The notes beneath the pieces were generated by a model, which was not told where the DNA came from, did not search any database, and saw only the letters and a program-made list of their open reading frames with translations. From Taxillus chinensis (lineage: Eukaryota; Streptophyta; Magnoliopsida; Santalales; Loranthaceae): a DNA stretch of 64,000 bases. Of the stretch, positions 49,001 through 61,179 are shown in pieces. The translations under genes and the position numbers were made by a program. The DNA is taken from contig CM042084.1 in assembly GCA_023512835.1 (NCBI GenBank), positions 16,688,403-16,752,402 on the forward strand. The letters are read 5' to 3'. How positions within the stretch are numbered: position 1 is the first letter of the stretch; each line of letters starts with the position of its first letter.

Positions 49001-52000
49001 TTTGAATCAGGTTTCAGAATTTACACTTTCATATGTGCATAAGTTGTCAGTTTATTTGTTGAAACCATTTTTTAATATTGAACTTATTGATGCATGTGTT
49101 GGAATATATAAGGATTCGGATAATATTTTTCAAAGTACCAAGGCAGTCAAGGCATTGGAGGGTTTCACCGGGCAAGGTGATGCCTAAGCAATGCTTAGTT
49201 GTTGCATGTTTTTATTGTAATTTGTAACAATGTAATAAAAACCATAATAGTCTATGCTTGTTAGCTAATTTTTACAAAATTGTTTGTATTTTTTGGTTAA
49301 TTAAGTATTCATGTTAAGAAATTAAGGGCATAAGAAAGGAACAATTGAAATGAATTCATACAATAATTAAAAGAGTCTTAAATGTGGAGAAACAAATTAC
49401 AAAATGTATTCCAGGCACTTGTAACAAAGTGTTGGGCTCCTCGTTTAGGCAACACTTTAAAAAACTATGGTTGGGGTCAAAGACAAACTAAGGGAACCAA
49501 ATGTGGGGATGTATACTTGTATATGCAATGTACAAATGCATAAATGAAAATTATTTTTATGATTCTGTTTGATTTTGGTGGTATGGAACCATTCTAGATG
49601 TGAATTTATTGCCTTTATAATAGAGCAAGTTACTAACTAGGAAGATTCAAGTCAATACTTTGGTGTTGCCATGTTGTAAATTTGGGAGACTTCTTAAAAC
49701 ATCCACATTGCTTATGATCATGTGTGTATAATTGTTCATTTATATAAAGTTATAGTGGTCTTCCATTGATAATATGATGTGCTTTGTTGAGAGAGTCTGA
49801 AGAGTTATTAGGTTTTACATTTAAGCTCAGTATGTTGTGTTTAATTTGCAGTTTTTTAGAGAAACCTGTATAATTATTGGATTGAATTAATTCTAATGAC
49901 AAGCTATGAATTCATGCACACTAATTATTATAGTAGTGGAATACATTCATTATAAATGTTATTCTAGGACAAAACATTGAAAGTTGGTTGAAAATTGCTT
50001 TAGGTGGCTTCTTGGCTACCCGGTTGTGTACTTGTTTGGAAAAGATTGCATTGCTGATGCTATTTATAATCTCTCCACCAAGTCTTTGCGCATATTCAGC
50101 ATTAAAGTCTGCAGGTATTTTTTTTCCCTTTAATCACAGTGCATCCAAATGAAAATCTGAAGATAACATGGTCTACTATTAATGATTTGTCAAATGATAT
50201 CCTGGGCCTTATCTTCTGTTCTCTTCTTCCCTTCCTCTGTCACCATTTTTTGGCGGTTAATAAATTTCTTTAATTACATAGCTGTAGGCGATCATAATTG
50301 AATGCTATGATCTAGTTGCCTTTTGGAGTCATTTATCCTTTAAATACAAATCCAATTGAGAAGAGTAATGACATGTTTATCCAATTGTTCAAAATCTTGC
50401 AGGAATGGTACTTCAAGTAAAGGAACTCAATGTGAAGAATTATTGAGGTGAGACTATAAGTCATTTTATGTCAGGGTAATCCTATGAAACTAGAAATGGA
50501 AAATTCATAACATCCCTAATATGGGTTTTGCTCTATGGTACCGAAATATGATCATTAATACTTAGAAAACTAAAAAGTCTTACAACCATTAATACATAGG
50601 TAATTAAAGAGTTTTACAACAATTAATATTTAGGAATCATAAATACAAATAATAAATACAATATAAGAAAATTTAAAGAGTTAATATAATAACTACAATT
50701 TAGACTTTCTAGTTGCCTATACTAATGAATCTGAATTATTATGGAATTTTATTATAGCTTCATTTGTCTAATTATTTTTGTTGAGGGAGTATAGCTCTTG
50801 CTATGAAATCTGGGAAATATGGGATCGAAGGTGGTTTCTTCTTTCTTGGCTAAGAACTTCTTCCGTCAGATTAAAAAGGCATTAGTATCAAATTTACCCC
50901 TAAACTGATTGTCAAGGTTCAATTTGGCTCTTCAACTATTTTTTTGGCCAATGTTATGCTTGAACATATCAATTGAGATCAATTTAACGCTTCTGATCGT
51001 TATGTATTTTAAATTTGGTGGCATATTTGAAATATCTTGTAAATTCATCCTGAATGGACTCATGAGAAAGCAAATAATTAAATAAACTAAGAAAATAGAA
51101 AATTTGGGCACTGAGCTCCCTTTCGTTGTTAGAATCACTGCAATTAGTCCAGATGTAAATCCAAAAGGGGAGGCACCAGGGGTTTTTTCTTTGATAGGTA
51201 CGCCGCCACCCACCAGTTTCCTCAAACCGACCAACTTCCCTTTGTCTGTGAGCCTACCCAAGAGCTTCAATCAGTGAAGCTCCAGTGAATTGTAGATGGG
51301 CTCTCCCTAAATTCGTCAAATTCAAGAACCATTGTACTAGTGTAAATTGGTTTCAAGTTTTCAACTGAGCCAAGTGGACTTGGCAACAGGTTCGATGTAC
51401 CATCATTGTCGACTACCAACAGGTGGCGTTCAAACTCCATGAGATGTTTTGCAGTGGGTCTCCCATAGTGTACGACCAGAACAAGATGCCCTGGTTCAGT
51501 TTGCTGGAACAACAGGTGGTGATCTTCAGATTGGGCATTGCCCCAGGAGAACTATATCTTCAACTAGTACAACGAAGGCCTTAAGTGTGTCCTCTCTGAA
51601 ATCTGCCTCAATCTCTGCAGCAGCAAGTTGACTTGCTGCTTGATTGCCCCCGTGGGTCAAAGTAAATGAACCTGTAGATTAACAGCCCAATGTACTTATT
51701 GAGATTGATTATTTAAATTAATCAGAACCCACAACCATATGTTGTGTGTGAAAGACAGAGGAAGAAAGGAGGCAAGGATTGCCAGTGGGATGGTTGAAGA
51801 TGTCCTCAATTTAGTTCTCTCTCCTTTCTATTTTTTTTTAATTAATTTTTTTTAAAAAACGTTTTGGACAAACTTTGTAGCTTTAGCAAGGGCAGAGATC
51901 ACAAAGGATGTGGAATGACATTGGAGCCTCTGTTGCAGATCTGGACGAGAGTTGTAGTGATCATGACTATGATGATAGCATGGGTGGGTCCCCGTACCCC

Positions 52001-52538
52001 AGTTGTTTTTTTCTTCAACTTAATTATTAGTCTCGTCCAGTCAACATACATTTACAAAATATTTTAAATATGTCAGCAAATTAAAAATACATAACGATAC
52101 ACATAAGCTTCAAATTAACAGAAGAGTTGAATTGGCCACAAATGATACGTTCAGGAGTAACATTGGCCCCAAAAATAGCTGAAGGGTTAAATTGAACCTT
52201 CACAACTAGTTTAGGAGTAAATTTGATACTTTTGCCGATTAAAAAATGTCAGTTGAAATTGGGGTTGAACTGCTCCGTTTGTTTCATTCAGATTTATAAT
52301 GTTGTAGTTACTGACATTACTATTTCATAAGTTACAATATAAATTCTGTTGTTTTTATGTAAAAATTTTTAATCACAGCTTTTCTGTGCCTTACGACCTG
52401 AGCATGAAAGGGAGGAATGAACCATGGGCAAAGACATTTTTTGCTCTCATGCAGACAAAGTTTGAAAGTTGCAAGCTCGTTTGGACGTTTTTGCAGATGG
52501 AAGTTAATGAATGCTATCCTCAGGCAATCGTGTTGTAG
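46026..52538 (+). CDS. DUF4504/UPF0739 (C1orf74-like) family protein, seven exons
   Basis: Exons at 46026-46128, 47470-47579, 48387-48536, 48633-48871, 50004-50114, 50403-50447 and 52379-52538. All have GT..AG introns and compatible phases, giving 918 nt and 305 residues. Landmarks: METTELEQGLRTLDSCLSQI at the N-terminus, LALCTGLRPVVMVDYGGKMP, FEQLRVMVIEDMIYLVH, then GWLLGYPVVYLFGKDC and a PYDLSMKGRNEPWAKTFF end. The overall pattern (TGLRPxxxxDY, GYPVxY) fits DUF4504, a conserved eukaryotic family of unknown function. The family call is from memory and the exon structure is by eye. Intron 6 holds a Mutator-like element. A second copy of exon 7 lies downstream at 54484-54643. Confidence 0.7.
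50878..52236. mobile_element. Mutator-like element (possible Pack-MULE) in intron 6
   Basis: The 1359-bp element starts GGCATTAGTATCAAATTTAC and ends GTAAATTTGATACTTTTGCC. Terminal inverted repeats extend roughly 110 bp each side (50878-50990 and about 52125-52236). Perfect 9-bp target duplications GATTAAAAA lie at 50869-50877 and 52237-52245. This is the MULE hallmark. No transposase is seen. The interior (about 51120-51690) is more GC-rich and has a - strand 81-codon frame at 51267-51512 (VLVVHYGRPTAKHLMEFERH), so it may hold captured gene sequence of unknown source. Confidence 0.85.
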
Positions 52539-52885
52539 TATAGGTAATTGAAAGCTTATTTCTGCCCACGTGATGGCAAAATGAGTATGCTGAAATATTT
52601 TTTGGTTACCATAAAGTTTTTAATTGTTCAGAGAGGTTGTGTTTAGATGTTCATTGACATGACACAAATATTTGTACATAGCATTTGAAGATTATATGTT
52701 GTGGCTCTTAAATAAGTATTGGTGTGGTATGTAGAGTATCATTTTGTAGATTTCATGATTTTTGGCATTTATCCTGCTTAAATTTTATGGTGCTCTCTGT
52801 TTTGATGGTTCATGTGCATCAGTAGCGTAGCTTGTACGGATTCCAAATTTCGGTACGAGGATTCCTTGGCTATAGATCTAGTGAC

Positions 52886-53135
52886 TAGGGATAGCGACGG
52901 ATTTGATCGGAATCGGATACTGTCTGATATGAACAGATAGAATTCCACCCCAATCCCTCTCGGCATTGGTGGTTTGAGCAGTTTAGAACAGGACGGGTTA
53001 GTATTTTTAAGGACAAAATATTAAAATTTTACTTAAAAAATATCATGGTAGGCAAGACCCGGGTTTGATCTGTCCTGTCGAGGCGGATTTAACTCAGCCA
53101 AATCGGGACAGGATGGGATAAGATTATCATCCCTA
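52886..53135. mobile_element. hAT-type MITE, unit 1
   Basis: The 250-bp element begins TAGGGATAGC and ends ATCATCCCTA. It is flanked by perfect 8-bp duplications CTAGTGAC at 52878-52885 and 53136-53143. It lies just downstream of the stop codon of the DUF4504-like gene and may fall in its 3'UTR. Confidence 0.85.
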
Positions 53136-53201
53136 CTAGTGACAGGATCTCAAATGGAGCCAATAGCTATGGGGAGATCTTTTTGTTTTTGTTTTTTTTT
53201 T

Positions 53202-53220
53202 GGGGGGGGGGGGGGGGGGG
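53202..53220. repeat. G19 homopolymer
   Basis: It is preceded by a T-rich run. The second unit has a shorter G8 run (near 55312), so the length is unstable. Confidence 0.95.
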
Positions 53221-54483
53221 TTTCTCGTTGGCAGTTTTTGTGGCTGTATCGGGTCAATTATGGGGGGAGTGAATGTTGGGGATCCTGTTCCCGAGTTTTT
53301 AACTACTGTTATTGGTGATGATCTGTGTTGTGCTTTTCTTCCTGAACGATATAGTTGAGTCCTAGCAAAAATATGGAACGAAAAATAAAGCCCTGTAATT
53401 TTAAATTTTTAATGTAGCACCCTCACAATCAGGGCAAAAATATAGAACGAAAAACAAAGTCCAGATTCATAGTTCCAACACTCCATCTGTTCAGACACTA
53501 CATAATTATTTAAACAAGCTATGGTTAGAAGCTGTCTCGTGTCTAATTATATCCAATCAATCACATAACGTCTTGACGATGGGTTTGAATGTTACTTACC
53601 CCCATGTTGCCCACAGGAGATAACATAGCTGATTGCCTGTATTGGTGGTAGTCAACCACCAAACCTGGTCTGGTGATGCACTGTAGAAGCTGCATGCTTC
53701 CCTTTGTTTTTGAACTAATTTATACAACTATGGCACATTGACACCCGATAGTGTATCTAGTGGGAGCTCAAGTCATAAGCAATGATGTAATACCGTAAAT
53801 TTATGATGGAAAGGGAGAGTTTGTCTGAGGCAGGTGATTGTTTCCACATTCTGGGTAGGGGTATTGTGGGCTCCGAGATTTTAGCTGCATGCCATCCTTT
53901 CGACTGTTTTTTTGGGTTCAGTGGAAGGACAAGTTAGATTTTTGAGGGCATGAAGTATCCAACAAGAGAGGGGGAATTATGTATCACTGGATATTGCAGA
54001 GATCACAAAGGATGTGGAATGACATTGGAGCCTCTGTTGCAGATCTGGACGAGAGTTGTAGTGATCATGACTATGATGATAGCATGGGTGGGTCCCCGTA
54101 CCCCAGTTGTTTTTTTCTTTAACTTAATTATTAGTCTCGTCCAGTCAACATACATTTACAAAATATTTTAAATATGTCAGCAAATTAAAAATACATAACG
54201 ATACACACAAGCTTCAAATTAACAGAAGAGTTGAATTAGCCACAAATGATACGTTCAGGAGTAACATTGGCCCCAAAAATAGCTGAAGGGTTAAATTGAA
54301 CCTTCACAACTAGTTTAGGTGTAAATTTGATACTTTTGCCGATTAAAAAATGTCAGTTGAAATTGGGGTTGAACTGCTCCGTTTGTTTCATTCAGATTTA
54401 TAATGTTGTTAGTTACTGACATTACTATTTCATAAATTACAATATAAATTCTGTTGTTTTTATGTAAAATTTTTTAATCACAG

Positions 54484-54643
54484 CTTTTCTGTGCCTTACG
54501 ACCTGAGCATGAAAGGGAGGAATGAACCATGGGCAAAGACATTTTTTGCTCTCATGCAGACAAAGTTTGAAAGTTGCAAGCTCGTTTGGACGTTTTTGCA
54601 GATGGAAGTTAATGAATGCTATCCTCAGGCAATTGTGTTGTAG
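54484..54643 (+). pseudogene. Duplicate of terminal exon 7 of the DUF4504-like gene
   Basis: The acceptor (aatcacag) and the whole 160-nt exon are preserved, including the stop codon. The protein end is the same as in exon 7 (SFSVPYDLSM to QAIVL). It has no upstream exons of its own. It could serve as an alternative last exon of the gene at 46026, giving the same C-terminus but a different 3'UTR. Otherwise it is a dead exon. Confidence 0.75.
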
Positions 54644-54990
54644 TATAGGTAGTTGAAAGCTTATTTCTGCCCACGTGATGGCAAAATGAGTATGCTGAAA
54701 TATTTTTTGGTTACCATAAAGTTTTTAATTGTTCAGAGAGGTTGTGTTTAGATGTTCATTGACATGACACAAATATTTGTACATAGCATTTGAAGATTAT
54801 ATGTTGTGGCTCTTAAATAAGTATTGGTGTGGTATGTAGAGTATCATTTTGTAGATTTCATGATTTTTGGCATTTATCCTGCTTAAATTTTATGGTGCTC
54901 TCTGTTTTGATGGTTCATGTGCATCAGTAGCGTAGCTTGTACGGATTCCAAATTTTGGTACTAGGATTCCTTGGCTATAGATCTAGTGAC

Positions 54991-55243
54991 TAGGGATAGC
55001 AACGGATTTGATCGGAATTGGATACCGTCTGATCTGAACAGATAGAATTCCACCCCAATCCCTCTTGGCATTGGTGGTTTGAGCAGTTTAGAACAGGACG
55101 GGTTAGTATTTTTTAAGGACAAAATATTAAAATTTTACTTAAAAATATCATGGTAGGCAAGACTCAGGTTCGATCTGAAGTCCTATCGAAGCGGATTTAA
55201 CTCAGCCAAATCAGGACGGGATGGGACAAGATTATCATCCCTA
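54991..55243. mobile_element. hAT-type MITE, unit 2
   Basis: Copy of 52886-53135 carried along by the segmental duplication. It has CTAGTGAC on the left and CTAGTGAT on the right, where one base has mutated. Confidence 0.8.
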
Positions 55244-55619
55244 CTAGTGATAGGATCTCAAATGGAGCCAATAGCTGGAGATCTTTTTGTTTTTTTTTTT
55301 TTTTTTTGGTGGGGGGGGTTTCTAGTTGGCAGTTTTTGTGGCTGTATCGGGTCAATTATGGGGGGAGTGAATGTTGGGGATCCTGTTTCCAAGTTTTTAA
55401 CTACTGTTATTGGTGATGATCCGTGTTGTGCTTTTCTTCCTGGACGATATAGTTGAGTCCTAGCAAAAATATGGAACGAAAAACAAAGCCCTGTAATTTT
55501 AAATTTTTAATGTAGCACCCTCACAATCGGGGCAAAAATATAGAACGAAAAACAAAGTCCAGATTCATAGTTCGGACACTACAATCAATCGGATGACGTC
55601 TTGACGATGGGTTTGAATG

Positions 55620-56064
55620 TGATGAGAAACTGCCGTGACATGCGCCACGTGTACGTATCGTGTTGCGCAAGACATCTTCTATCGCTGGGATTCTTCTTAT
55701 ATTTACTTTCCTTATCGTAGTAGAAGTCTTTCCTTTTTATTTACTTTCCTTTATTTAATTTGCATTAGTATTTCCTTTTTATTACTTTCCTTTATTTAAT
55801 TAGGGTATTTTGGTATTTTACTTTAGTTTCCTAATTGTATTAGGTTTCCAATTCCTAATTCTTGGTTTGCCTATAAATAGGCCTTGCATTCAGATATAAT
55901 AAATCATTCAAGAGTGTTTTTACCAATAATAAACTCTCATATTAGAGGTTTATTCTTATTTCGGCTTTTCCAGGTTTAATACTTGAATCGCTTGGGCTAG
56001 GGTTTGGGTAAATTCTGTTATCCATCTCTAGATTGTTGTTGGATCCTAATCAAGGTCCTCAACA
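55620..56064 (+). mobile_element. Solo LTR, 445 bp
   Basis: Begins TGATGAGAAAC and ends GTCCTCAACA, with perfect 5-bp duplications GAATG at 55615-55619 and 56065-56069. The corresponding site in unit 1 (about 53590) is empty with a single GAATG, which confirms the boundaries. It has a TATA-like 'gcctataaatagg' near 55870. A related copy lies at 62510-62910. Confidence 0.95.
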
Positions 56065-56484
56065 GAATGTTACTTACCCTCATGTTGTCCACAGGAGATA
56101 ACATAGCTGATTGCCTGTATTGGTGGTAGTCAACCACCAAACCTGGTCTGGTGACGCACTGTAGAAGCTGCATGCTTCCCTTTGTTTCTGAACTAATTTA
56201 TACAACTGACTATGGCACATTGACACCCGATAGTGTATCTAGTGGGAGCTCAAGCCATAAGCAATGATGTAATACCGTAAATTTATGATGGAAAGGGAGA
56301 GTTTGTCTGAGGCAGGTGATTGTTTCCACATTCTGGGTAGGGGTATTGTGGGCTCCGACATTTTAGCTGCATGCCATCCTTTCGACTGTTTTTTTGGGTT
56401 CAGTGGAAGGACAAGTTAGATTTTTGAGGGCATGAAGTATCATATCCAACAAGAGGGGGAATTATGTATCACTGGATATTGCAG

Positions 56485-57355
56485 TGTGTTGTAATATCCT
56501 TTAACATGATGATTACTTTGATTTTCCTAAAGCTTGTCATTTGTTGTGATCTTTTGCCATCTCAGGGGCTTCTTTAATAAATTTTTTTGTCAAAAAAAGA
56601 CCCGGTGGTTAAGATGGGGTCTATCAGTGACATTGATTATAAGTATAAAGCAGACTTTCCAGTATCTGCAATGTTTCCTCAATGAGTTCTCTTGTTGCTA
56701 TTTCATTTCTTCAGCCCCCCAAAAAATATTTTGTGATCTTAAATGTATATAATCTTAGAGGTGAGTTTTCCAGGTAGTTTATAGGGTTCAGTTTAAAAAT
56801 AGATAAATAAAATGAGCAATTTCAATGCATCATTAGAGGTGAGCATCGGAACTTAATGAACTTCGGTAACTATGCTCTTTTGGTACGTCTGGTGTTTTTC
56901 TCTTTCCATTTTCAATTTGAAAACAAACGGGTTTAAGGCAGCCACATATCAAGATGTTGAAGTATTCGTTCTGGTTGAATATTAATGATTAGTAATTGAT
57001 TGTGTCACAAGGTAAAATTTGTTTTCATCATATAAAGTTTTTTTTTATATTATCCATATCAAGCTAAATATGTGATGTTACAATCTTAATACCGAATTTA
57101 ATGTAGGAAGAAGGGCTAATTTAATGAATTGATCAACTCTTGGATTTATTATGTTGGATACCTTTTCATTATAATTGGTAACTTTATGGTATGGGTATAA
57201 CAAAATGCAATATTAATAATACACATATGAAAGCAAAACTAACAGTTCCAAAGGCATGAACCGAAAATGTCTTTTACATACAGTTGCAATGAATGAAAAA
57301 AAGAAAACCACAAAAATGATAATTAACTGATTGCCCACAGCCATAATAGAGCAAA
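56485..57355. other. Intergenic stretch between two convergent genes
   Basis: AT-rich. The 72-codon frame at 56534-56752 has no recognisable product. It should contain the 3' ends of the DUF4504-like gene (if the second exon 7 is used) and of the fructokinase gene. Confidence 0.5.
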
Positions 57356-60300
57356 TCAAGGCCCCTGGAGAAGGCTCAGGACCTCTGACTCGGTTGGGAG
57401 AGCAGGAATGGCTCCTTTTTTGGTTGTTGTGATGGCTCCACACGCATTGGCAAATTTCAGCACTTCCTTCAACCTCGCTTCATCCTGCAATGGGTTTTTT
57501 CTTTAATATATCTCATTTCCATTTTTCATATGATCTTGGCTTTTCTAAGGAACCTAACTCTACGTACTGTTTTGCCTGCACCTAGCTAGAACTGTCATAT
57601 ATATACTTAATTGGTTTTGTTTACCCTGGTCCTAGGCCTCTTATACTTATATAACAGAACCTCAAAGGCTTGTGTTAGATGATAAATGGGGTTTCACCAA
57701 CTTCCCTAGATGATATGAACACTTACATCTAGCACCGATATGTCCTCTGCAAGCTTGTACAAGAATGAGCCAATAAATGCGTCGCCAGCACCGGTTGTGT
57801 CAACGGCTTTAACCCGGGAAGCCTCCACCGATCCATGGAAACACTGCAATTTTGCACAACATTGAAGCAAGAAAGGGCGTTTTTTAAAAATGCATATTTT
57901 GTATGTTCATACAACCAAAGCAGGGATAGGAAGCAATTTTTTCTTATAAATTATTTAAGGCCTTTATTTTATATTTAAATTTTAAGAACTGTGGGTTGGT
58001 GTGTGCTGTGCCATGAGCAGTTTAAGAAATTAGCTTCAGAAAGTAAACGGTTAATTTATTATACCATACATATTATTGTTTTAAAAAATTAAATTCCGAT
58101 AGAATATTTGAGAAATAAAGTTGCAATATAAAACTGACAACAAAAACAACCAGGGATACGACCTATCAATTTTATTCCGGATCCTACCTTCCCGATTTTA
58201 TGCAGTTTTCTGTATTTTATGTATTCTGCAATTAGCGTATTAAATTCGGACATACGGTTGAAAATGAAGTTGCAGTCTCGGTTTCCTTTTTTCTTTAATA
58301 AAAAGTATATATAAATACAAATATATAACTCCCCATCCCATCACAACCCACCACCCTCCCTGTTCCTATGAATTCTGTTTAAAATTAATTTTTGATCGAA
58401 TAATCATAATTATACTCGTAGATAATTATGTAATATATATATATATATCATTTATGATTTACATGCCTATACAAAATATTCGATCATCAATTTGGTTAAC
58501 TTATTTAGCTTCAAATTGAGACCCTTCCTATCTTAATAGAAATTTCAATTACGTAAAGTTTTTAGCTTAAATATAAACTTGAATGACACTTTATTTAATA
58601 AGTTCAATACCAATATTAAGAGGAAGGTCAAAGCTCAATTGTAATTTTCGACAAAAAAATGTACCTACCTACCTATATATATATATATGGGTCACATGAG
58701 ATTTTGATACAATGGTTTTATTGCTTAAGGTGAGAAAGCAAATATGAGCCATGTGATGCAATTCAGATCGAAGGGTTTTTAACTATAATTTTGCTATTGT
58801 AATTAAATAAAACTACAGTTAAAATATCAAAATATCAAAAACCTATTATGTGTATATATATACATAGATCCTCTACATATTTCTCTCGGATAATATCCCT
58901 CTATATACACTATAAGGTTATGCCAAAATGAGGGTTTCATTCTTCACGCTAAAGATATGCATCCACTCAATCCACCAAATATGCCTGACCCCACCCAACC
59001 CTACTTAAAAATATAAAATGAATTGAGTCAGTAGATTTTTTTTTTTTTTTTTTACGGATTGAATCAATCGCTAGTGAGGATTGTTGTACTCTCTACCGAT
59101 CGACCTAACCCCTTCTAAGTTGCCCACTTGCCATTCCATCCGAGTTACCATACCACCCTGTCAATTAATTAATTCTCTCATTCTCACTCGGCATCCCGTT
59201 CAAGTTAGTAATGTACAAATCATAATACATTGAAGTACCTAAAATTACTTTTTCAATCAATATTGAAGTGATTAACCTTAATTAATCTTGTGAAACTAAA
59301 GTAACTCCAAACGATCATCGTGCATAAAGCAAAACACGTCGCTTGCCTCCCCTTCCTATTTGACAATGCAAAAAATTAAAACATGTCCTTTGGCTCACCC
59401 TGACAAAATATCAAAGTTTTCCCTAAGTTCAGCATATTTTGATGGACTAATATTTAGCTTCAATGTCGAACCTTCCATCAGCTCAAGTCTTTGGTAGCTT
59501 TCAAAAAGAGATTCTGGCCACCATTCCCACTTCGACAACCAGACCTCATTACTCCCTACATCCTACTTACCACGGCCAAAATCAAGAAACCCTTCGAGCA
59601 CAAGGGCCCTTCTACAAAATGCACTACCAGCAGCCTCACTATGGTCGGACAGAACCCGGATCTGGTCTTATGCCATGTCGAGGCAGGTCAAACCCGATCT
59701 AGGATAGTTCGGATCCAAAATTATCATTCCAATTCATGTTTCTTCCCTAACGTATACGTTTAATTTTTTACTATGATCTTTTTTTGTGAGATTTTAAAAA
59801 GACACGTTCTCAGAGATCCTCCCATATGCATGGCTGGCCTCTTTGTTGTAGTCAAATTTGCTGTAACTCTTCGGTTAGTGACGATTCTTCAAGGGTTTTG
59901 AGTTTGACGTACCTTGGTATAGTATCTGGATCCATGCTCACCAACAGTGACCAGGAGGAGCTTGAGGTCTGGGTGCCACAGCGACATGGCGGCGGCGTCG
60001 TCAATCTGGTCGGTGCCGGTGAGGAACTCCAGCTCCACATCGCTGACCTTGATTATGTCGGCCTTGTCCCATATGCTCATGATCTGCGTTCGCGCCTCGT
60101 CCGCCGACGGCCACAGCGGCAGCCGCAGGTTCGGGTCGTAAGACAGCAGCGCCCCAGCGTCCTTCGCCGCCTCCATTGCCTTCAAGTGCGCCGACCTGCA
60201 TGGCTCCACGATGAGGCTTATCGATCCGTAGTGGAACACCTTGGCCTGATATTTAAAATTTCACATATCAAATCTAAACAAACAGCTAATATTAAAAATA

Positions 60301-61179
60301 AATTAACGCTCGTTTTTTCAAACCAAAACAAATTTTAAATGATGGCGTAGGAGTTGCAAGAAATTCGATTTCTTCTCATGACTCAAATAAATTGACATTG
60401 AAAGTCCGTCCTTGATTTTTTTAGTTTTGTTATTTTTTTCAATTACCGGATAGAACGGCAACTGTTCATTTAATTCACAATTTCCAAAAGTCAAAGGAAG
60501 AATCGCAACCACAACATCGAAGAATTGTGGTCCAAATAAGAAAAAAATGAAAATAAAAAGAGACTAATAATACTAGAAAATAGTTATCATGTCTGTTTGG
60601 TCTGCTCATATATGGTCACGTGTCAGGACAACACGTGCACGTGGGACTCTTCCAATTACGACAATAGTTTTGTTATGACAGTTGGATCCTAGGTACTAAG
60701 GACCAGGCTCCGATGAATGGATAAATACGAGAAAAGTTCGGGTGAAAAGAAAGAGAGAAGCGTACGGATCTGATGAGGTCGAGATTGAGCTCAGCGGGGG
60801 TGAGGAGCATGTCGGCGGACGGGTTCCGATAAAACATGAACTCACGTTCGCCGTCGGCGCGGAGGGTGACAAAGGCGAGGGCGGTCCGGGCCCCCTTGTC
60901 GAAGTTGACGCCGTCGCAGCCCACGCCATTCTCCCTCAGGATCCGAGCAAGCATGTGCCCGAACTCGTCGTCTCCGAGCTTCCCCACGAAGGCTGCGGCG
61001 CCGCCCAGCCGAGACACCGCGATGGCCACGTTCGCCGGAGCGCCGCCGGGGGCTTTCAGGAACCCAGGCGCCTCGGCCAGGGAGACCCCCGAGGCCGTCG
61101 GCACGAAGTCTATTAGCATCTCCCCGAAGCTCACGATCATGCCTTTGCCTTCGTTTGCTGCGCCATTGTTCGTCGCCAT
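57356..61179 (-). CDS. FRK: Fructokinase (PfkB family), four exons
   Basis: Phosphorylates fructose to fructose-6-phosphate with ATP in starch and sucrose metabolism, normally in the cytosol. No transit peptide is evident. Exons on the - strand are 61179-60766, 60245-59913, 57843-57727 and 57484-57356. All junctions are GT..AG and phase 0, giving 330 residues, the usual plant length. Landmarks: [14 protein letters not shown] (15-28), PfkB signature GGAPANVA (45-52), [58 protein letters not shown], and DTTGAGD (264-270) with the catalytic Asp at 270. The end reads [20 protein letters not shown]. The frame is intact. Which FRK paralogue it is cannot be told. The exons are GC-rich compared with the window. 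Intron 2 is long (2069 bp) with nothing identified in it. Confidence 0.95.

Larger units (their letters stand above)
51892..53995 (+). repeat. Tandem segmental duplication, unit 1
   Basis: The period is about 2104 bp relative to 53996-56484. Unit 1 begins inside the MULE and includes the MULE right end, exon 7, a hAT-type MITE and a G19 run. The junctions share the microhomology gcag. Confidence 0.9.
53996..56484 (+). repeat. Tandem segmental duplication, unit 2
   Basis: Near-identical to 51892-53995. It has a deletion of about 75 bp (near 55574) and a 445-bp solo LTR insertion. It starts within MULE sequence and carries only the right part of that element. Confidence 0.9.

Noticed and set aside
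59463..59763. Two overlapping frames in fructokinase intron 2
   Set aside because: They lie within the intron, with no domain and no sign of an alternative exon.
59826..60338. A 170-codon + strand frame
   Set aside because: It is the antisense shadow of fructokinase exon 2, whose - strand frame matches the family throughout.
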